Shown here in pieces: positions 1-11,800 of a DNA stretch of 34,072 nt. The position numbers and the translations under genes are program-made. The stretch is from positions 1 through 34,072 of the forward strand of contig BBXU01001263.1 of assembly GCA_001598975.1 (NCBI GenBank), written 5' to 3'. Numbering within the stretch: position 1 is the stretch's first letter; each line of letters starts with the position of its first letter. Under the pieces are notes generated by a model. It did not search any database, was not told the DNA's origin, and saw only the letters and a list, made by a program, of their open reading frames with translations. Origin of the DNA: Parachlorella kessleri. Its lineage: Eukaryota > Chlorophyta > Trebouxiophyceae > Chlorellales > Chlorellaceae.

Positions 1-398
1 GTAACCCCAACCCCCCCCCCCAGCCTGCAGCACCCGCCCTTGCCCTCGCAAAGCCAAATATAGACCCATGGCCAAGCTTGGCCCCTGCCCTGAGCGAGCG
101 TAAGGAGGCCCCGTCCAATGGAGTAGACGAATCCTAACCTCCCTGGCTCACCCGGTAGGATATTACAGCCACCCTGGGCCTCACCCGCCTAGGAAGAGAA
201 CCCTACACCCTCGCACCATCTGCTAGGAGCGGGAAAATCCTGCATCTTGCCTGACAGGGGCCGGAGAAGCAGGACTCCCACACGTAAGAAGCACCAACAA
301 CAACCCTGGGGATACCCGCCAGTGCGAGGAAGAGAAGCCTGCACCTTGCACCCCCGCTAGCAAAGGGAGTAGAGAAACCCTGGACCTGTGTTACCCAC
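1..398. other. BCKDHB intron 5, no exon seen
   Basis: This stretch follows the donor of BCKDHB exon 5 on the minus strand. The next expected coding segment is the one after the AKG of exon 5, which in the family continues with a Leu-rich stretch and an FFEPK motif. I searched the minus-strand AG sites here and none opens a reading frame resembling it. It looks like intron sequence, with loosely repeated GAAGAGAA-type segments near 190-350. Confidence 0.6.
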
Positions 399-2436
399 CT
401 TTGGCCTGCGCGGGTCCGCAGGGCATGACAACCTTGACCCCCGGGACGTGTGTGAAGAAGGCCTCGGGAGACTGGGAGTGGTAGTGGCCGCCATGCCCCA
501 CAGCACCTGCGCGTACAGAAGAGGATGAATGTCGGCAGAATGCTGGCTTGGCAGCAGGCAAGAGAAGCAAGCCAGAGTGCAGAAAGGAAGGCCTCGGGAG
601 CACGACCGGCGAGTTCAACGGTGGTTTTTACCCGGTCTTTACTCAACAGCTGCAGTATGCGCGATGGAAGGGCTGCGCCACAGGGCGGGTGGGAGGGCCA
701 CTGAGGACAGGGAGCAACACCAGTGTGGGAGGGAGCTAGCTAAGGACACATAAGGACGCTGCAAGAGCTGCCGCCAGCCCTTCCTGGCGCATGGCGCCCA
801 CCAACACCACCGATGCTCCAAGCTGACTAGGCTCGCTCCATTGTGTTGCTACCCGGGCCGGGCGCCGCTGCCTGGTATGCTGGGACCTGGTGATGACTCA
901 CCGTAGGGTGTTCGTATGGTCAGGCCACCCACATCGAACTTGCCACCGGTCCGATACCGGTACTTGGCTATCTCATTGGTAATCTGGTCAAAGGCCGGAA
1001 AGATGTAATCTGCAGGAGGCACATTTGGGAGTCTGATGAAGCCAGGTGTGCAAACAGCTGTCGGTGGTAAAGCTGGGTCGTGCGGCTGTGGCCCGGGGTC
1101 AGCAACAGCCCCCAGTGGAATTTTGTATGCTGGACTTCACACTGCTGCCACCCACCACGCCACTTGCACTCCTACAGAGGTCAAAAAGCCCGTAAAGAGT
1201 GTGCACATGCAATACACCATGCGCAACATGACTAAATCCTGCCGAAGCATTTCTTTGACTACACGCACTGTACAGCTACAAGTAGTTCACGATTGTGTCC
1301 AAGATGGGTAGCCTTCCCAGCCCACCTGCAAACTGGATCTCGGCTACAGGCGTGTACCCGGATGCGGCTGCGCCAGCCGCAAAGCCGACGATACCCTGCA
1401 GAGATGACGGACAAAAGCACATGGCCACGCCGCCAGGATCTCCGCAGTCGCTCAGGCGGCAAGTGAGACATGCCCCAGCCAACCTAAATAGAGTAGTCAC
1501 AACCCTAGAACTCCAGCTCCAGGTGCGCCTGCAGATGATGAAGTCCAAGCTGTGCTGGCTTAGGTCCGTCTGAAAGGCAGTGGTAATTCTGGTCTGAACA
1601 AAGCATATATGGCTGTGGACCGACGGTGTAGTGAGCAGGCCCCTGAAATGATGAAGCCTCGCCTGCTCGGAGAGCGGCGTGTTGAAGACCCTATCGCGCC
1701 CAAATCGCTCCAGCAGGCCAACGGTGCAGCGGAAGACGCCCCCAAAGCTGACGTCCTCGCCAAACACGAGCGCCCTGCACGGCAGGCAGCAGGCACGGGG
1801 GTTCCCTTGTGCAACGCTGCCCAACGCAAGCGCCCTGCACGGCAGGCAGCCGCGGGAGGTACTCTATGCTCTGTTGTGCAACGTCGCCAAAGGCCCCCGC
1901 CAAGGCCAGGAGGTGTGTATGGCGGGACCCTTGGATGCAATTGCTGTTGCTCTCAGGCAAGGATTGCTTGTCCAACGCAACTGGCGGCAAGCCCAGGTTC
2001 ACCCTGGGGTGTGGCAGGCAGTGAGGTACACGCAGTAGTACTGTAGTGTGCAGCGAGGCGGCCACCCGCAGCAGCACAGCAACGCGTGCTTCGGCAGGCG
2101 AGTTCAGAGTAGAGCGGTGAAGTTGGTAAATGCTGGTTGCCCAGGGTACGAGTCCAGCGGAAGAAGACCAGGCGAGCCGCTGCCAAGGTGCGTGCAGACT
2201 CTGTCTTGGCAAGGCCCTGCTCACTTCTTGTCGGTGGCCATGGCTATGTGCAGCGCGTCGTTCACGGCGCTGCAAAGGTTCATCTTCTTCACGCCCTCCG
2301 CTTCTTGGGACGAGGAGGACTCCAGCGTCTGCTGCGTCAAGGAGGCTGCTGTCGACAGCTGGCGCCCTTGCTGCTGTTGCAGGAGAGCGAACGGGGCGGA
2401 GCCCCGCCTCCTGAGCAGCAGGCGGGTGAAGGTCAT
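399..2436 (-). CDS. BCKDHB: 2-oxoisovalerate dehydrogenase E1 beta subunit, 5' part
   Basis: Beta subunit of the mitochondrial branched-chain 2-oxoacid dehydrogenase E1, which with the alpha subunit decarboxylates the 2-oxoacids of Val, Leu and Ile using thiamine diphosphate. Exons (minus): 2436-2225, 1774-1663, 1395-1326, 1009-902, 506-399; all phases agree. Exon 1 gives an Arg-rich, acid-poor transit-like N terminus ([12 protein letters not shown]...) and then [13 protein letters not shown], the usual start of the mature domain. Later exons give [53 protein letters not shown] and [15 protein letters not shown], all diagnostic for the family. The C-terminal half lies beyond the left edge. 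Intron 2 (1662-1396) has a GC donor. Start ATG is at 2436-2434. Identity is certain; only the transit peptide cleavage point is unknown. Confidence 0.95.
1396..1662 (-). other. GC-AG intron in BCKDHB
   Basis: Exon 2 must end after the CAG codon of NTPLSEQ (1663) and exon 3 must begin with GGT ATC GTC (GIVGF) at 1395 to keep the conserved protein. The bases after CAG are GCGAGG, so the donor is GC, not GT; the acceptor is TCTGCAG. GC-AG is a known minor variant of U2-type introns, normally with a strong AG before the GC, as here. Confidence 0.8.
1761..1850 (-). repeat. Duplicated BCKDHB exon 2 acceptor, 60-bp period
   Basis: The segment holding the exon 2 acceptor (1761-1790) is repeated at 1821-1850, exactly 60 bp upstream on the coding strand, with about 27 of 30 bases the same. 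Both copies carry TGCCTGCCGTGCAG followed by GGCGC. A weaker third relative lies around 1875-1900. The upstream AG could act as an alternative acceptor and would add 20 residues without a stop. Confidence 0.8.
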
Positions 2437-2868
2437 TATTGATCAAGTAGTTACGAGAGGTCTGAAGGTAGCCCCGTTGGCTACGGAGGACACACTGCCT
2501 GCCAGGATCAGTCAGGCTGCACCATCCTCACAACGGGCTGATCAAAGGCAACCGGAACAAGTAACGGGTCAGAGGACACATATCTGGTGTGTCCTCTGCG
2601 CGTGTGTTTGAGCAGGCAGGGCGCTGACATGTCATGACATGGCACACTTTGGACAGGCGGTTTCCCTCCAAGGCGCTTGTGGAGAGGAGGAGAGCCTAAC
2701 GTAGCATCCCAGATCGATTACACTCAACTTCACTGACACTGTTATTAGAACCAGCAGTACATGATGCTGTGCTCCTATTTTCATCTCCACTGCCTTGCAC
2801 TGTGCTTATCTTGATGAAAAAGCTACTCCAATAGGAGATCGTCCGTGGTTGGCAGCCCAGTCTCCGTG
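2437..2868. promoter_or_regulatory. Divergent BCKDHB / TRAPPC11 promoter interval
   Basis: These 432 bp separate the two start codons and must hold both 5' UTRs and promoters. I see no convincing TATA box. The clearest structure is an inverted repeat at 2570-2598 with 11-bp perfect arms (CAGAGGACACA and its complement) around a 7-base spacer. No open frame here looks coding. Confidence 0.5.
2570..2598. repeat. 11-bp-arm inverted repeat
   Basis: CAGAGGACACA, seven bases, then TGTGTCCTCTG. The arms match perfectly. It sits about 135 bp upstream of the BCKDHB start and 270 bp upstream of the TRAPPC11 start. It could be a protein-binding palindrome or an RNA hairpin in the 5' leader of either gene; the sequence alone does not decide. 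Confidence 0.75.
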
Positions 2869-5800
2869 ATGGAGGTGTACCCACCCGAGCTTACCTCGCC
2901 CCCCGTGCCGCTGGTGGCCCTCATCGGGCGCCCGGACCTGCACATCCTGGTCGGGGACTTCCTCAGGACCCAGAACTCGCCGCGTGTCCTGTCTATGGGC
3001 ATGCCCGACCCCCTACAGGCTGCAGCCAGGCTCGGTAAGCAGGGCAGCTGTGGTATCCCGCCTATGTGTCCATCTGTTCTGACCTGCAAAGCCTGTGAGG
3101 GGCATGTAAAACCGTGAGGCCGGAGGAGTTGCAAGTACCACACAGACCAGCTGCTAGCAGCCGCCGGCCGTGCTGCCACGCGCTCGCTGTTCCGTGCCCT
3201 GGTCGTCAGCCCCCAGCGCACTGTCCGCCTTCCTAGTCCCACGCACTGCCATAGAGCTGTAGCATTGATGCCCGCCCTTAGTTTTGAGACAGGATTGAAG
3301 TCAGTCAGGGCTGTGCTTGGGTGGCTGCTGTGACGCAGGGGATAAAGGCGCTCCTCAGTTGCCAGGAGCAGCCGCTGCCAGCTCAGCTGGCATCCTCAAG
3401 GTGAGGAGGCCAAGCTGGCACAGCACGCTCAGCATGCCCACAGCGCAGGCTTGAACCTGCGCAAACCACGCCCACCACCCCACCGCCACCACTGGCCCGC
3501 CCCTGCTTTGGTCGCGCGAGCATGGGACTCTATGTGTGAGAACGGAGCGTTGTTAGTGCCAGGATTCTCGCGTGGCGTACATACAGATGAGCTGTAGCGT
3601 GTTTGCCAGGGCTAGGTACCAGGGGCCTGTTAACGGTCAGCCCTGGTACCTAGCCCCTGGTACCCAGCCCCTGGTACCTAGCCCCCTGGTACCTAGCCCC
3701 TGGTACCCAGCCCCTGGTACCTAGCCCTGCGCAGCCGCTGTGTCCCCTGGCAGTGCTGGCACTCCGCCCTAGCCCTGCTTTCCCCAGACGAGGGCGCAGC
3801 TAGCACCACACTGGAGGGGCAGCGAAAAGGCCTGTCTGCATCAGACATGAGCTGGTACTGTCAAGGGTCTGCCGCTACCCCTCACCATCATTGTGCCTGC
3901 CGTTTGACTGCAGAGGAGTGCTAAATCTGTGTTGCTTTGCTCAGCGATGGAGCGGCGGCCTTCGCTGAAGCCTTCTACTCTTTATATGCTCCATCTCTAT
4001 GCTCATCCTTTGTTTATATGCTCCCGCGCTCCTGCAGGCCAAATGGCTGGAGAAGCAGCGCGGCAGCCGCCCCGCGGTGGCCGTGCTGCTGGTGGGGCGG
4101 CAGCTAGTCACCGGGGACCCCGGCAGCTGGGCCCGCCTGGTGTCTGAGGTTGGTGCCTGGGTCTGAGGTTGGTGTCTGGGTCTGAGGTTGGTGCCTGGGT
4201 CTGAGGTTGGTGCCTGGGTCCGAGGTTGGTGCCTGGGTCCGAGGTTGGTGTCTGGGTCTGCGGTTGGTGTCTGGGTTTTGGTCTGGGTCTGCGGTTGGTG
4301 TTTGGGTCTCAGTCTGCGGTTGGTGTCTGGGTTTGGGTCTGAGGTTGGTGCCTGGGTCTGGGTTTGAAGAGGCTGCTGCCTATCTAAGTCTGCATGAAGG
4401 CTACTCATCTGGTCCGAAAGGAGGCTGCAGGGTGCGGAAGAGGCCGCTGCCTCCTCCAGAGGTGGTGCGGTTTGGAAGCCGCCATGGGCTGTATCAATAC
4501 CCGTGTTTCCGTCCATCCATTCCCATCCGTACTTCTCATGCTAGCATGTCGAGCAACACAGTGCACAAGGGAGGGGTCCAAGCCGCTGTGGTCTGCGTGC
4601 ATGGCAGGGCCACTCAGTGCTTGTGTGCTCTAACACTCATACATACATTTGCTGGCCAACATGGGAACCGGCCTGTGTCCCTTCTCAGGGGTCATCATAA
4701 GCCCTAGACAGGTGAATTGTTCCCTCCTTTGCACCCACCCACATGGGGCAACGTGTGTGTAATGTGACGGTTCCATCTCTTCCACCAAGCACGTCGTTCC
4801 CCCGCTGCAGGCGAGAGGGCATGCAAGGACGCTGCCTGCACTTGCCTGTCACATGGAGAGGTCTCTGACAGGCAGCAAGCCAGCCAGTTCCTGCGCCGGG
4901 TCGCCGTTCGCTCCTGGTTGCAGGTGGAGGCCGTTAAAGGTGCTGCGAAGGCTCGAGGCATGCGGCTGGTGGTGGTGGTGGTGCAGTCAGCGGGGGAGGG
5001 GGAGATCCCGGAGGACAGGGCTGCCATGGTGTGCCGCCAGGCGGGCATCGACAAGCGGTGAGTCATGTGATGTCAGGCTGCTATTGGCAAGGGCTGCCAT
5101 GGTGTTCCGCCAGGCGGGCATTGACAAGCGGTGAGTCGTGGGTATGGCGCAGCCCCTGTTCGTTGGTGGGATTGCCAGTGACAGAAGGGCTGAAGGGGGA
5201 TTTCTGTGTCAGCGCCGGAGGGACGGGCAGCGGAGACGGGAGCAGTGGGGGTGCAGGTACGTGGGGCTAGCATATTTGCACAGCTATGTCTATGCCAGCC
5301 TGCTAAACCCAAACCCCAGCAGGACGCAGCCTCGCTGGGCATACCTTGGCGACTCATCCTCATTGTCATGTAGTGGTCAATGGTGTTCTCATTGTCCATC
5401 TGTTGAAGAAACAGTTCCACTCCTTGCTGTTCGTTTGTGAGGGTGTCCGAGGCAAAGGACACGCTTGGCTGCTGCAGGTTACTGGTGACGCTGAACCCGG
5501 GGGAGGGCGCCGCCGCGCTGCGCGTGCTGGGGCGACTCATCCATGACCAATGCACAGCGTACTACACAGCAGAAGCACAGCGGCTGCTGGGGGCCCACTC
5601 CCAGAAGGTTGGGTCCCCCCCTCTCCTGGCCGACAACCTGCGCACCGCCTTCAAGGTGTGCCTGAGAGTGCACTTGGAAGCTGCTTGGCACACTGGCCTG
5701 TTCAAACGAGGCCGCGCCCCAAGCACATGAATGGGGTGTGTCTGGGGTGGGGGGGGGTGGGGGGGGGGGGTGCGGGGGTCTTCTATTACTCCTCCTGCTC

Positions 5801-8800
5801 CTGCTCCTGCTCCTCCTCCCCCCCCTTTTCCTCCTGCCTCTACTATTACTGATCCTATGCTTGCACTACTACTATTACCACCTGTCGTGAGGCAAGCCTG
5901 GTGGAGGGCCACCCCAGTGGCCTGCACAGCTTGCCACTGGCCCGGCACCCGCTTTTGGAGCCCCGGGGCCTGCTCTGGCTGCAGACAGAGGGGCTGGGTG
6001 GTCCGGCTGTACATTAGGCCTCCCCGGGTTTCGAGCTGTGCACAGGGTTTATCTTGTGGGCGCGGCTGGGGGTGCAGGACAGAAGAGTGCATGGGTGATG
6101 TTGCCCATGCCCCGCCAAAGTTATCACTTCCTGGGTCTATCCATGGTTTTTCTCCTGTCTGGGAGCGCTGGCACTATATTGCATGCGGGTAGGTTTTCCC
6201 AAACCCCCTGATGTCACATTTCATTGGCTAGATTCCCTGTTTTTGGGTGCAGCTGGGTGTGCTGGCGGAGTTCCGAGCCGACTGGCCCGCGGCGGTACAC
6301 ATGTACGCGGAGGCGTACAACTACGTACCGCAGGTGGGTGGGGGGCGCATGCGCCTCCTCCTGTCCCTGGTTGGCACATGTGTCTGTTGAGCAGGTACCG
6401 AGGAGATCTAGCCATTGGTGAGAAGTTACATTGCAGCTCGGCTGCATATGCCCACGCAAAGCACGTGTCTCATAGCCGCGTGTGGCCGCGCGTGCTCCTG
6501 AAAAGGCTGGCGGTGCGGGTCGAGGGCGGAGCCCGATGTGGAGCGCTTCAAACTTTGGCTTTGTCCAGCGCGGCGCAGAAATGTGTGCATGTGCCCTACC
6601 ATGCTCTGGCCTGCCTTGCTCCGCTGCCCTTTTTTAGGGTGCTGCTGCACTCAATGTGTATTGCCTCACTGCCTTCGTGCCCCCTTCGGCTTGCCAGCTG
6701 GATGCCCAGTCACCGCACCCAGGCCCACCACCCGATGCAACTACCCTCTGAGCAGACCTCGCTCCTACACACACACACACACACTCACACACACACACAC
6801 CCCGCCGCGCCTGCGCCTGTATCACCACCCACTCACCCTTGCCTGACGCGCCCGGAATGCAGGTGGCATCTGAGAGGTCAGTTACGATGCCCCTCCAGCG
6901 CTTTGCGGAGCTGCGGGCAGTGGCGGAGTTTGTGCATGTGAAGGTACGGCGAGGATCTTGGGGAATTCCAGGGGTACTGCGACCAGATGCCCTGGTTCAG
7001 CGGTGCAGGGGCTGGGCATGGCAGTTGGCGTGGGGCAGGGGCAGGGGTAGACGCGGGAGGGGAGGAGAGGGTGGAAGGTGTCCTGCTAACTGCATTGCGG
7101 GACGTCAGGCTGAGTAAGCGAGGGAGTGGGTCTACTTTTCTGCTGAGTCAAACAGGGGTATGGGGGCGAAACCCCCCATTTCACGAAAGACCCTCACAAA
7201 CAAGTACCTGTACTGCCTCCCTGGTCCAGCTGGTGTCGGTACTGCTACTGGCCATGAAGCAAGGGGAGGAGGCGGTAGCGCAGCTGGAGCGCCACCTGCG
7301 CACGTTCAAGCGCCCGGCGCTAGACATGCCGCCAGGCCTGCTGGGCAGCCACCACGCCTGGGTGTGCAGGTGTGCGTGTGGGCTGAGTAGTCATGGGTTA
7401 TGCCAACTGCTGCGCACATGCCGCCAGGCCTGCTGGGAAGCCACCACGCCTGGGTGTGTAGGTGGGTGGGGACATGGCTGGTTGGTCAACAGGTGGGCTG
7501 GTATGTTGGTTGGTGGGTGAGTAGGGGGGGATGGTGGAGGGATTCCAGGTGTGTGGCGGGGGTGGTTGGCTGGGTGGTGTGGTAGGTGTGGAGTGGGGGG
7601 TGGGTGAGGTGTAGGTGGGGGGGGGGGGGGGGAGACTGCTGTTTGTCGATGAGTGTGCATGGATGGTGTGTAGTTTTGCTAGAGCTAGCCGCCAAGGGAG
7701 TGCAGGCGGCTGGGCTAGCATGACTGCCGTGCTTGTATCAGAATGCTTGCCCCACGCATGCCTGATTGGCGACACATTTTCTCTTGTGCAGCGAGCAGGG
7801 CTTCTGCTGAGCCTGATTAAGGTATTAGGTGATGCCCCCATGCAGGCAATACATGGTGATGGCAGAGCTGCTTGTCACCAGCGGCGTAGACCTATCCCTG
7901 CTCAAGGTAGCCAGATGGTGCTCTTTTTATTACCCTTTTCTGTCTCCTCCTCATTATTGTGACTCTGTGGTGGTTGGGGGAAGGAGGGTGGGCGGGCCCG
8001 TAGGGGGGAGGGGGACATTTGTAGAATTTCGACATCACATTGGCCTGCATCCGGCATCTTGCTTCCCAGAAAGGTTTCCCAGAAGTATCCACTTGTTGGC
8101 AGCACCCAGCGCTGCCAGAGCCCTGCCTAGCAGTGTTGGTTCCAGGGTGGTCACCTGCCACCCCCTCCCCTGCCGGCAAGGCCAGTAAATGTCTTCCTCA
8201 TGAGAGCAGGTAATGTGATAAGGTAGGACACGTGGAAGTGTGCTGCACTGCCAAGGCTGGGTTCAGTCATGCGCTGGGGCCTTCCCACTCTTCCGCTTGG
8301 GAGGATGCAGCAACTAGCCTGGCAGCCACACCGATTTGATACCCTGGAGCACCTGATACCCTGCTTGCCACCTGGCGCGCCCCTGTGCATGCATGCGCAG
8401 CACCTTGGTACTAGGGTTTCGGGCTCCGCCACTAAGTGCAAACTGCGATGCAATACACTTTGTAATGGGCGCATACATTCACCCCTTGCCTTCTTCATTT
8501 GTTATCTCCTCTTCTGCTGTTGTCGTGTTCCGAGCAGGCAGCACGCGTGCCTGACAGGCAGCTTGTGTGTGTGCCGCAGCGTGAGCAGCAGCCGGGGGAG
8601 CTATACCTAGCAGCGGCTCGGGCCGCCATCGACCGGCGCAAGGTGGCCGACTTCATACGGGGTCTGCACGGGCCGGAGGGCCTGCCCCAGCTGCCAGGAC
8701 AGGTGGGCCGACTACAGTGGGACCGTATAACAGGCCTGCGGGGGGAGGGCTATGGTTGCAGCCGTCACGGCCGTGGGTTGCAACGGCCGCTCCCCCCGTT

Positions 8801-11800
8801 GGTCTTGTGGTGCAGGCAGCCCCCTGCCTCAGCATGCTGCAGCATGTCCTGTGCGGTGCATGTCGTGAACCCCGGGGGCGACGCGGCCTGGCACGCTGCG
8901 TACGCGCATGACATGCCCAATGACTAATCCCCCGGGGGCGCTTGTACTGCAGGTGGTGCCGGGGCGGTACGTGGGTCAGGTGGTGCTGGCAGACCCGCCC
9001 CGAAGGCTGGCCGAAGAGGAGTTTGTGGCATATCTAGAGGTGAATAAGTTATAAATAAATATATAAATGCGCCCAGGCCCAAGGGCACAGCCATAGCCAT
9101 GCCTTGAGTGGTGCCTATCTGGAGGTGGGGTCTACACAAAGGGCTGGGCCTGGCTAGTTGATACCTGAGTAAGGCATTAGAGGAGGAGGGCATATGCCAG
9201 GCAGCCGCTGGCGTGGCTCAGGGTACTGCCTAGGGTACTGCCTGACACGTGGCCTTTGGCCGCGCACACCTGTCTTCCTACCAACCTTGTGTGGGGTCCG
9301 GCCATGGCCCCGTTGTGATTTCTCATGTGGTTTCACTGCCCGGCACCCCTTGGCCCCCTCCCCTGTCAAACAAGCTGCTCACAAGTTCCTGCATGGGTTT
9401 GCATGAACAGTCTTTCATTGGCCATCAGCCTGTCTCCCAGACAACAGGCAGCACTCCTCTGAAGTTCCCCGAGAGGCATCACGCTAAGCTTGTGCAGGTG
9501 GAGGAGTGCCGAGCCCCCCACTCCCGGCAAACCGTAGACCTGCTGCGTGCTGCGCACGAGGGGCTGCTCCGCGCTCAGCGCGCCCAGCAGGGCGCAGCAA
9601 ACACTCCCGCCCTAACCCCCTCCCCAAAGTCACTCCATCACATCAGCCTGCTGCTGGGCCAAGAGATTCTAGAAGGGGGGACCCCCGGGGGGCCCGGACC
9701 CTTCTAGAAGAGGTGGCAGGTGGGCCAATATTTTGGAAGGTGGGCTCCTGTGCAAGCTTAGATATGGACCTGTGTTATGGTAGGTGGACTGCTGTTCATG
9801 TCGAGTTAGACGTGACTGGAGGTCTGCTCCTAGTGGTGCGAAATTATGGAACAGGGGTCCCGAGGCCTGACGCCGTGTATGTGTCAGGGGGCGGGCCCCC
9901 CTAGCAGGAGTGTAGACAGGTTCTTCGTCAGCGATTACAGGAAAGCTCTTGCATGCCAAGGCTTGCCTGGAAAAGAGCCCGAGTCCTTTATGGTCCAGCT
10001 GTTGCCCAGGCATGTGCCAGGCAATTAGCAGCCTGCTCGCTTGGGACCCCCCCTTATCGCGGCCTTCTTTTGCAACCTGGTCGGCCGTGAGCCTCTGGCA
10101 ACCAACACGGTGTGCCTGCCGCTCCCTGAAACCCACCACAGGCGCAATGGGTAGTTGGCCTCCCTCCACTTAGCCCATGCCTGACGCGCGCCTGACTAGA
10201 TCCTGGCTAACCATGACTCCTGTGTTTGTACGCAGCCTACTATCGTCGGACCGGGTGGTCGGGGCCCCTGTACCAGGCCCTCATGCTGCTGCGAGACTGC
10301 GCCCGGAAGCTAAGCCAACCCCAGGACAGCCTGGCCTACTCCATGGAAGCAGCTGCCCTGGACGGCCCGCTGGACGCAGCACAGCGTGCCGCCATAGCAG
10401 GCACAGCGCTCATGACGCTCCTGGAGCCGCCGCTGGAGCTGGTGGCTCAGCTGGGCACGCAGCAGGCTCAGCAGGCACAGCGGGAGCAACAGCAAGCAGG
10501 GGGTGCGGCGGCCAGCCTGGGCCAGGGTCCCGGGTCCCCACGGACTAGAATCGACCAAGGAGGGGGTTTTGTAAAGGGGTCAGAGGGCCCCCCGAGCCCT
10601 TCATCCTCGGCTTCCCAGGACAGCCCCCCTTGGTCCGCCCCCGACAGCCCAGGAGCAGCAGGCACAGCGCGACCCCCTCCAGGCGAGGGCGCAGGCGCCG
10701 GCGCCTTGCCAGCCGGGCCTTTATTCAGCTTTGTTGCAGACGCAGAGGGGGGATCGGGGTGGAGCTCGGTGGTCAGGCTGGTGGCGGGCTTCCTGCCTCC
10801 TACCAGCAGCAGCAGTGGGGCCGTGGGAACGCAGCATGGCCAGCAGGCACAGCAGCACCACCACGAGCCGCCACTGCTGGGGGTGCCGCTCAGCCCCGTG
10901 CACGGCAGCAGCAGCCCTGGGGCTGCTGGGGCCCCTGAAGGGGTTTCCATGATCAGATTTGGGGTTTCCCTGTGGAATGCGCTCCCCATGGCGATCCCCC
11001 TGGCTGGCGCTGAGCTGGCACTGCGTGACGAGCGTGGCGCCTTCTCGGCGCCTCTGGCCGATGCTGACGTCAGCACCCTGCAGGGTGCCCGCAGCGCCGG
11101 CGCCATCGTCCTAGCTGGCGCGGGCGGTACTGCTGATCAGGGTACCGCTGCTGGAGGGGATTCCCGTCCGCTGGATTCTGTGGATGCTCTGCTAGGCCTG
11201 GAACAGCCACACCGGGACCTCCAGCCACCTGGCGAGAAGGGGGCACAGCATGCAGAGCAGCTCAGGGCGCTAGCACCCGGGGGTTGGCGTCGGCTGGTGG
11301 CTGAGATCCCTGTAAGATCCTCGGGTACCCTGACCGCCACCTGGGTGAAGCTGCAGCTCGGGCCCCATGCCAGCCTGGCACTCAGGCTGGGCGCAGGCGC
11401 CGGGGGCGGTGGAGAGAAGGCGCAGGCGCTGAGGGGGCTTGGCGGGCCCAGCAGCCCCCTGCCGCCCTTTCCGTCTGCTTCTGGGTGAGCAGGGGGTCCC
11501 AGGGGCCTGGCAAGCTTGCAATAGCATCCATGTAGCGTTGAAGATGCGAAGACTTGGTGAGCAGAGGCTCCCTACCCCGCCTGCTGTGCCAATGCCTCAT
11601 GCCCTACTGCACTTTTGCTTTCCAAGTATATGCATGCCGGCACGACGGGGAGGACCTCCCAGGCATGCGCTTTGCTCCTTACTAAACCCTTACTCTCTTT
11701 GCATGCAGGTTCCAGGCCGGGCGGTACAGCATGGAGGTCCCGCCTCGCCACACGCCCCCCCTGCTTTCCCTCGGCGCGCCCCGGGTAGGGCTGGAGGGGG

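Noticed and set aside
3640..3729. CRISPR-like short repeats
   Set aside because: Units are adjacent without unique spacers, and the setting is a eukaryotic intron.
4207..4707. Plus-strand open frame reading VPGSEVGAWVRG repeats
   Set aside because: It is a translation of the 19-bp minisatellite and intron sequence between exons 3 and 4.
10468..11106. Long minus-strand open frame opposite TRAPPC11 exon 14
   Set aside because: It is a GC-rich shadow frame of an exon whose plus frame matches the family and splices in phase on both sides.
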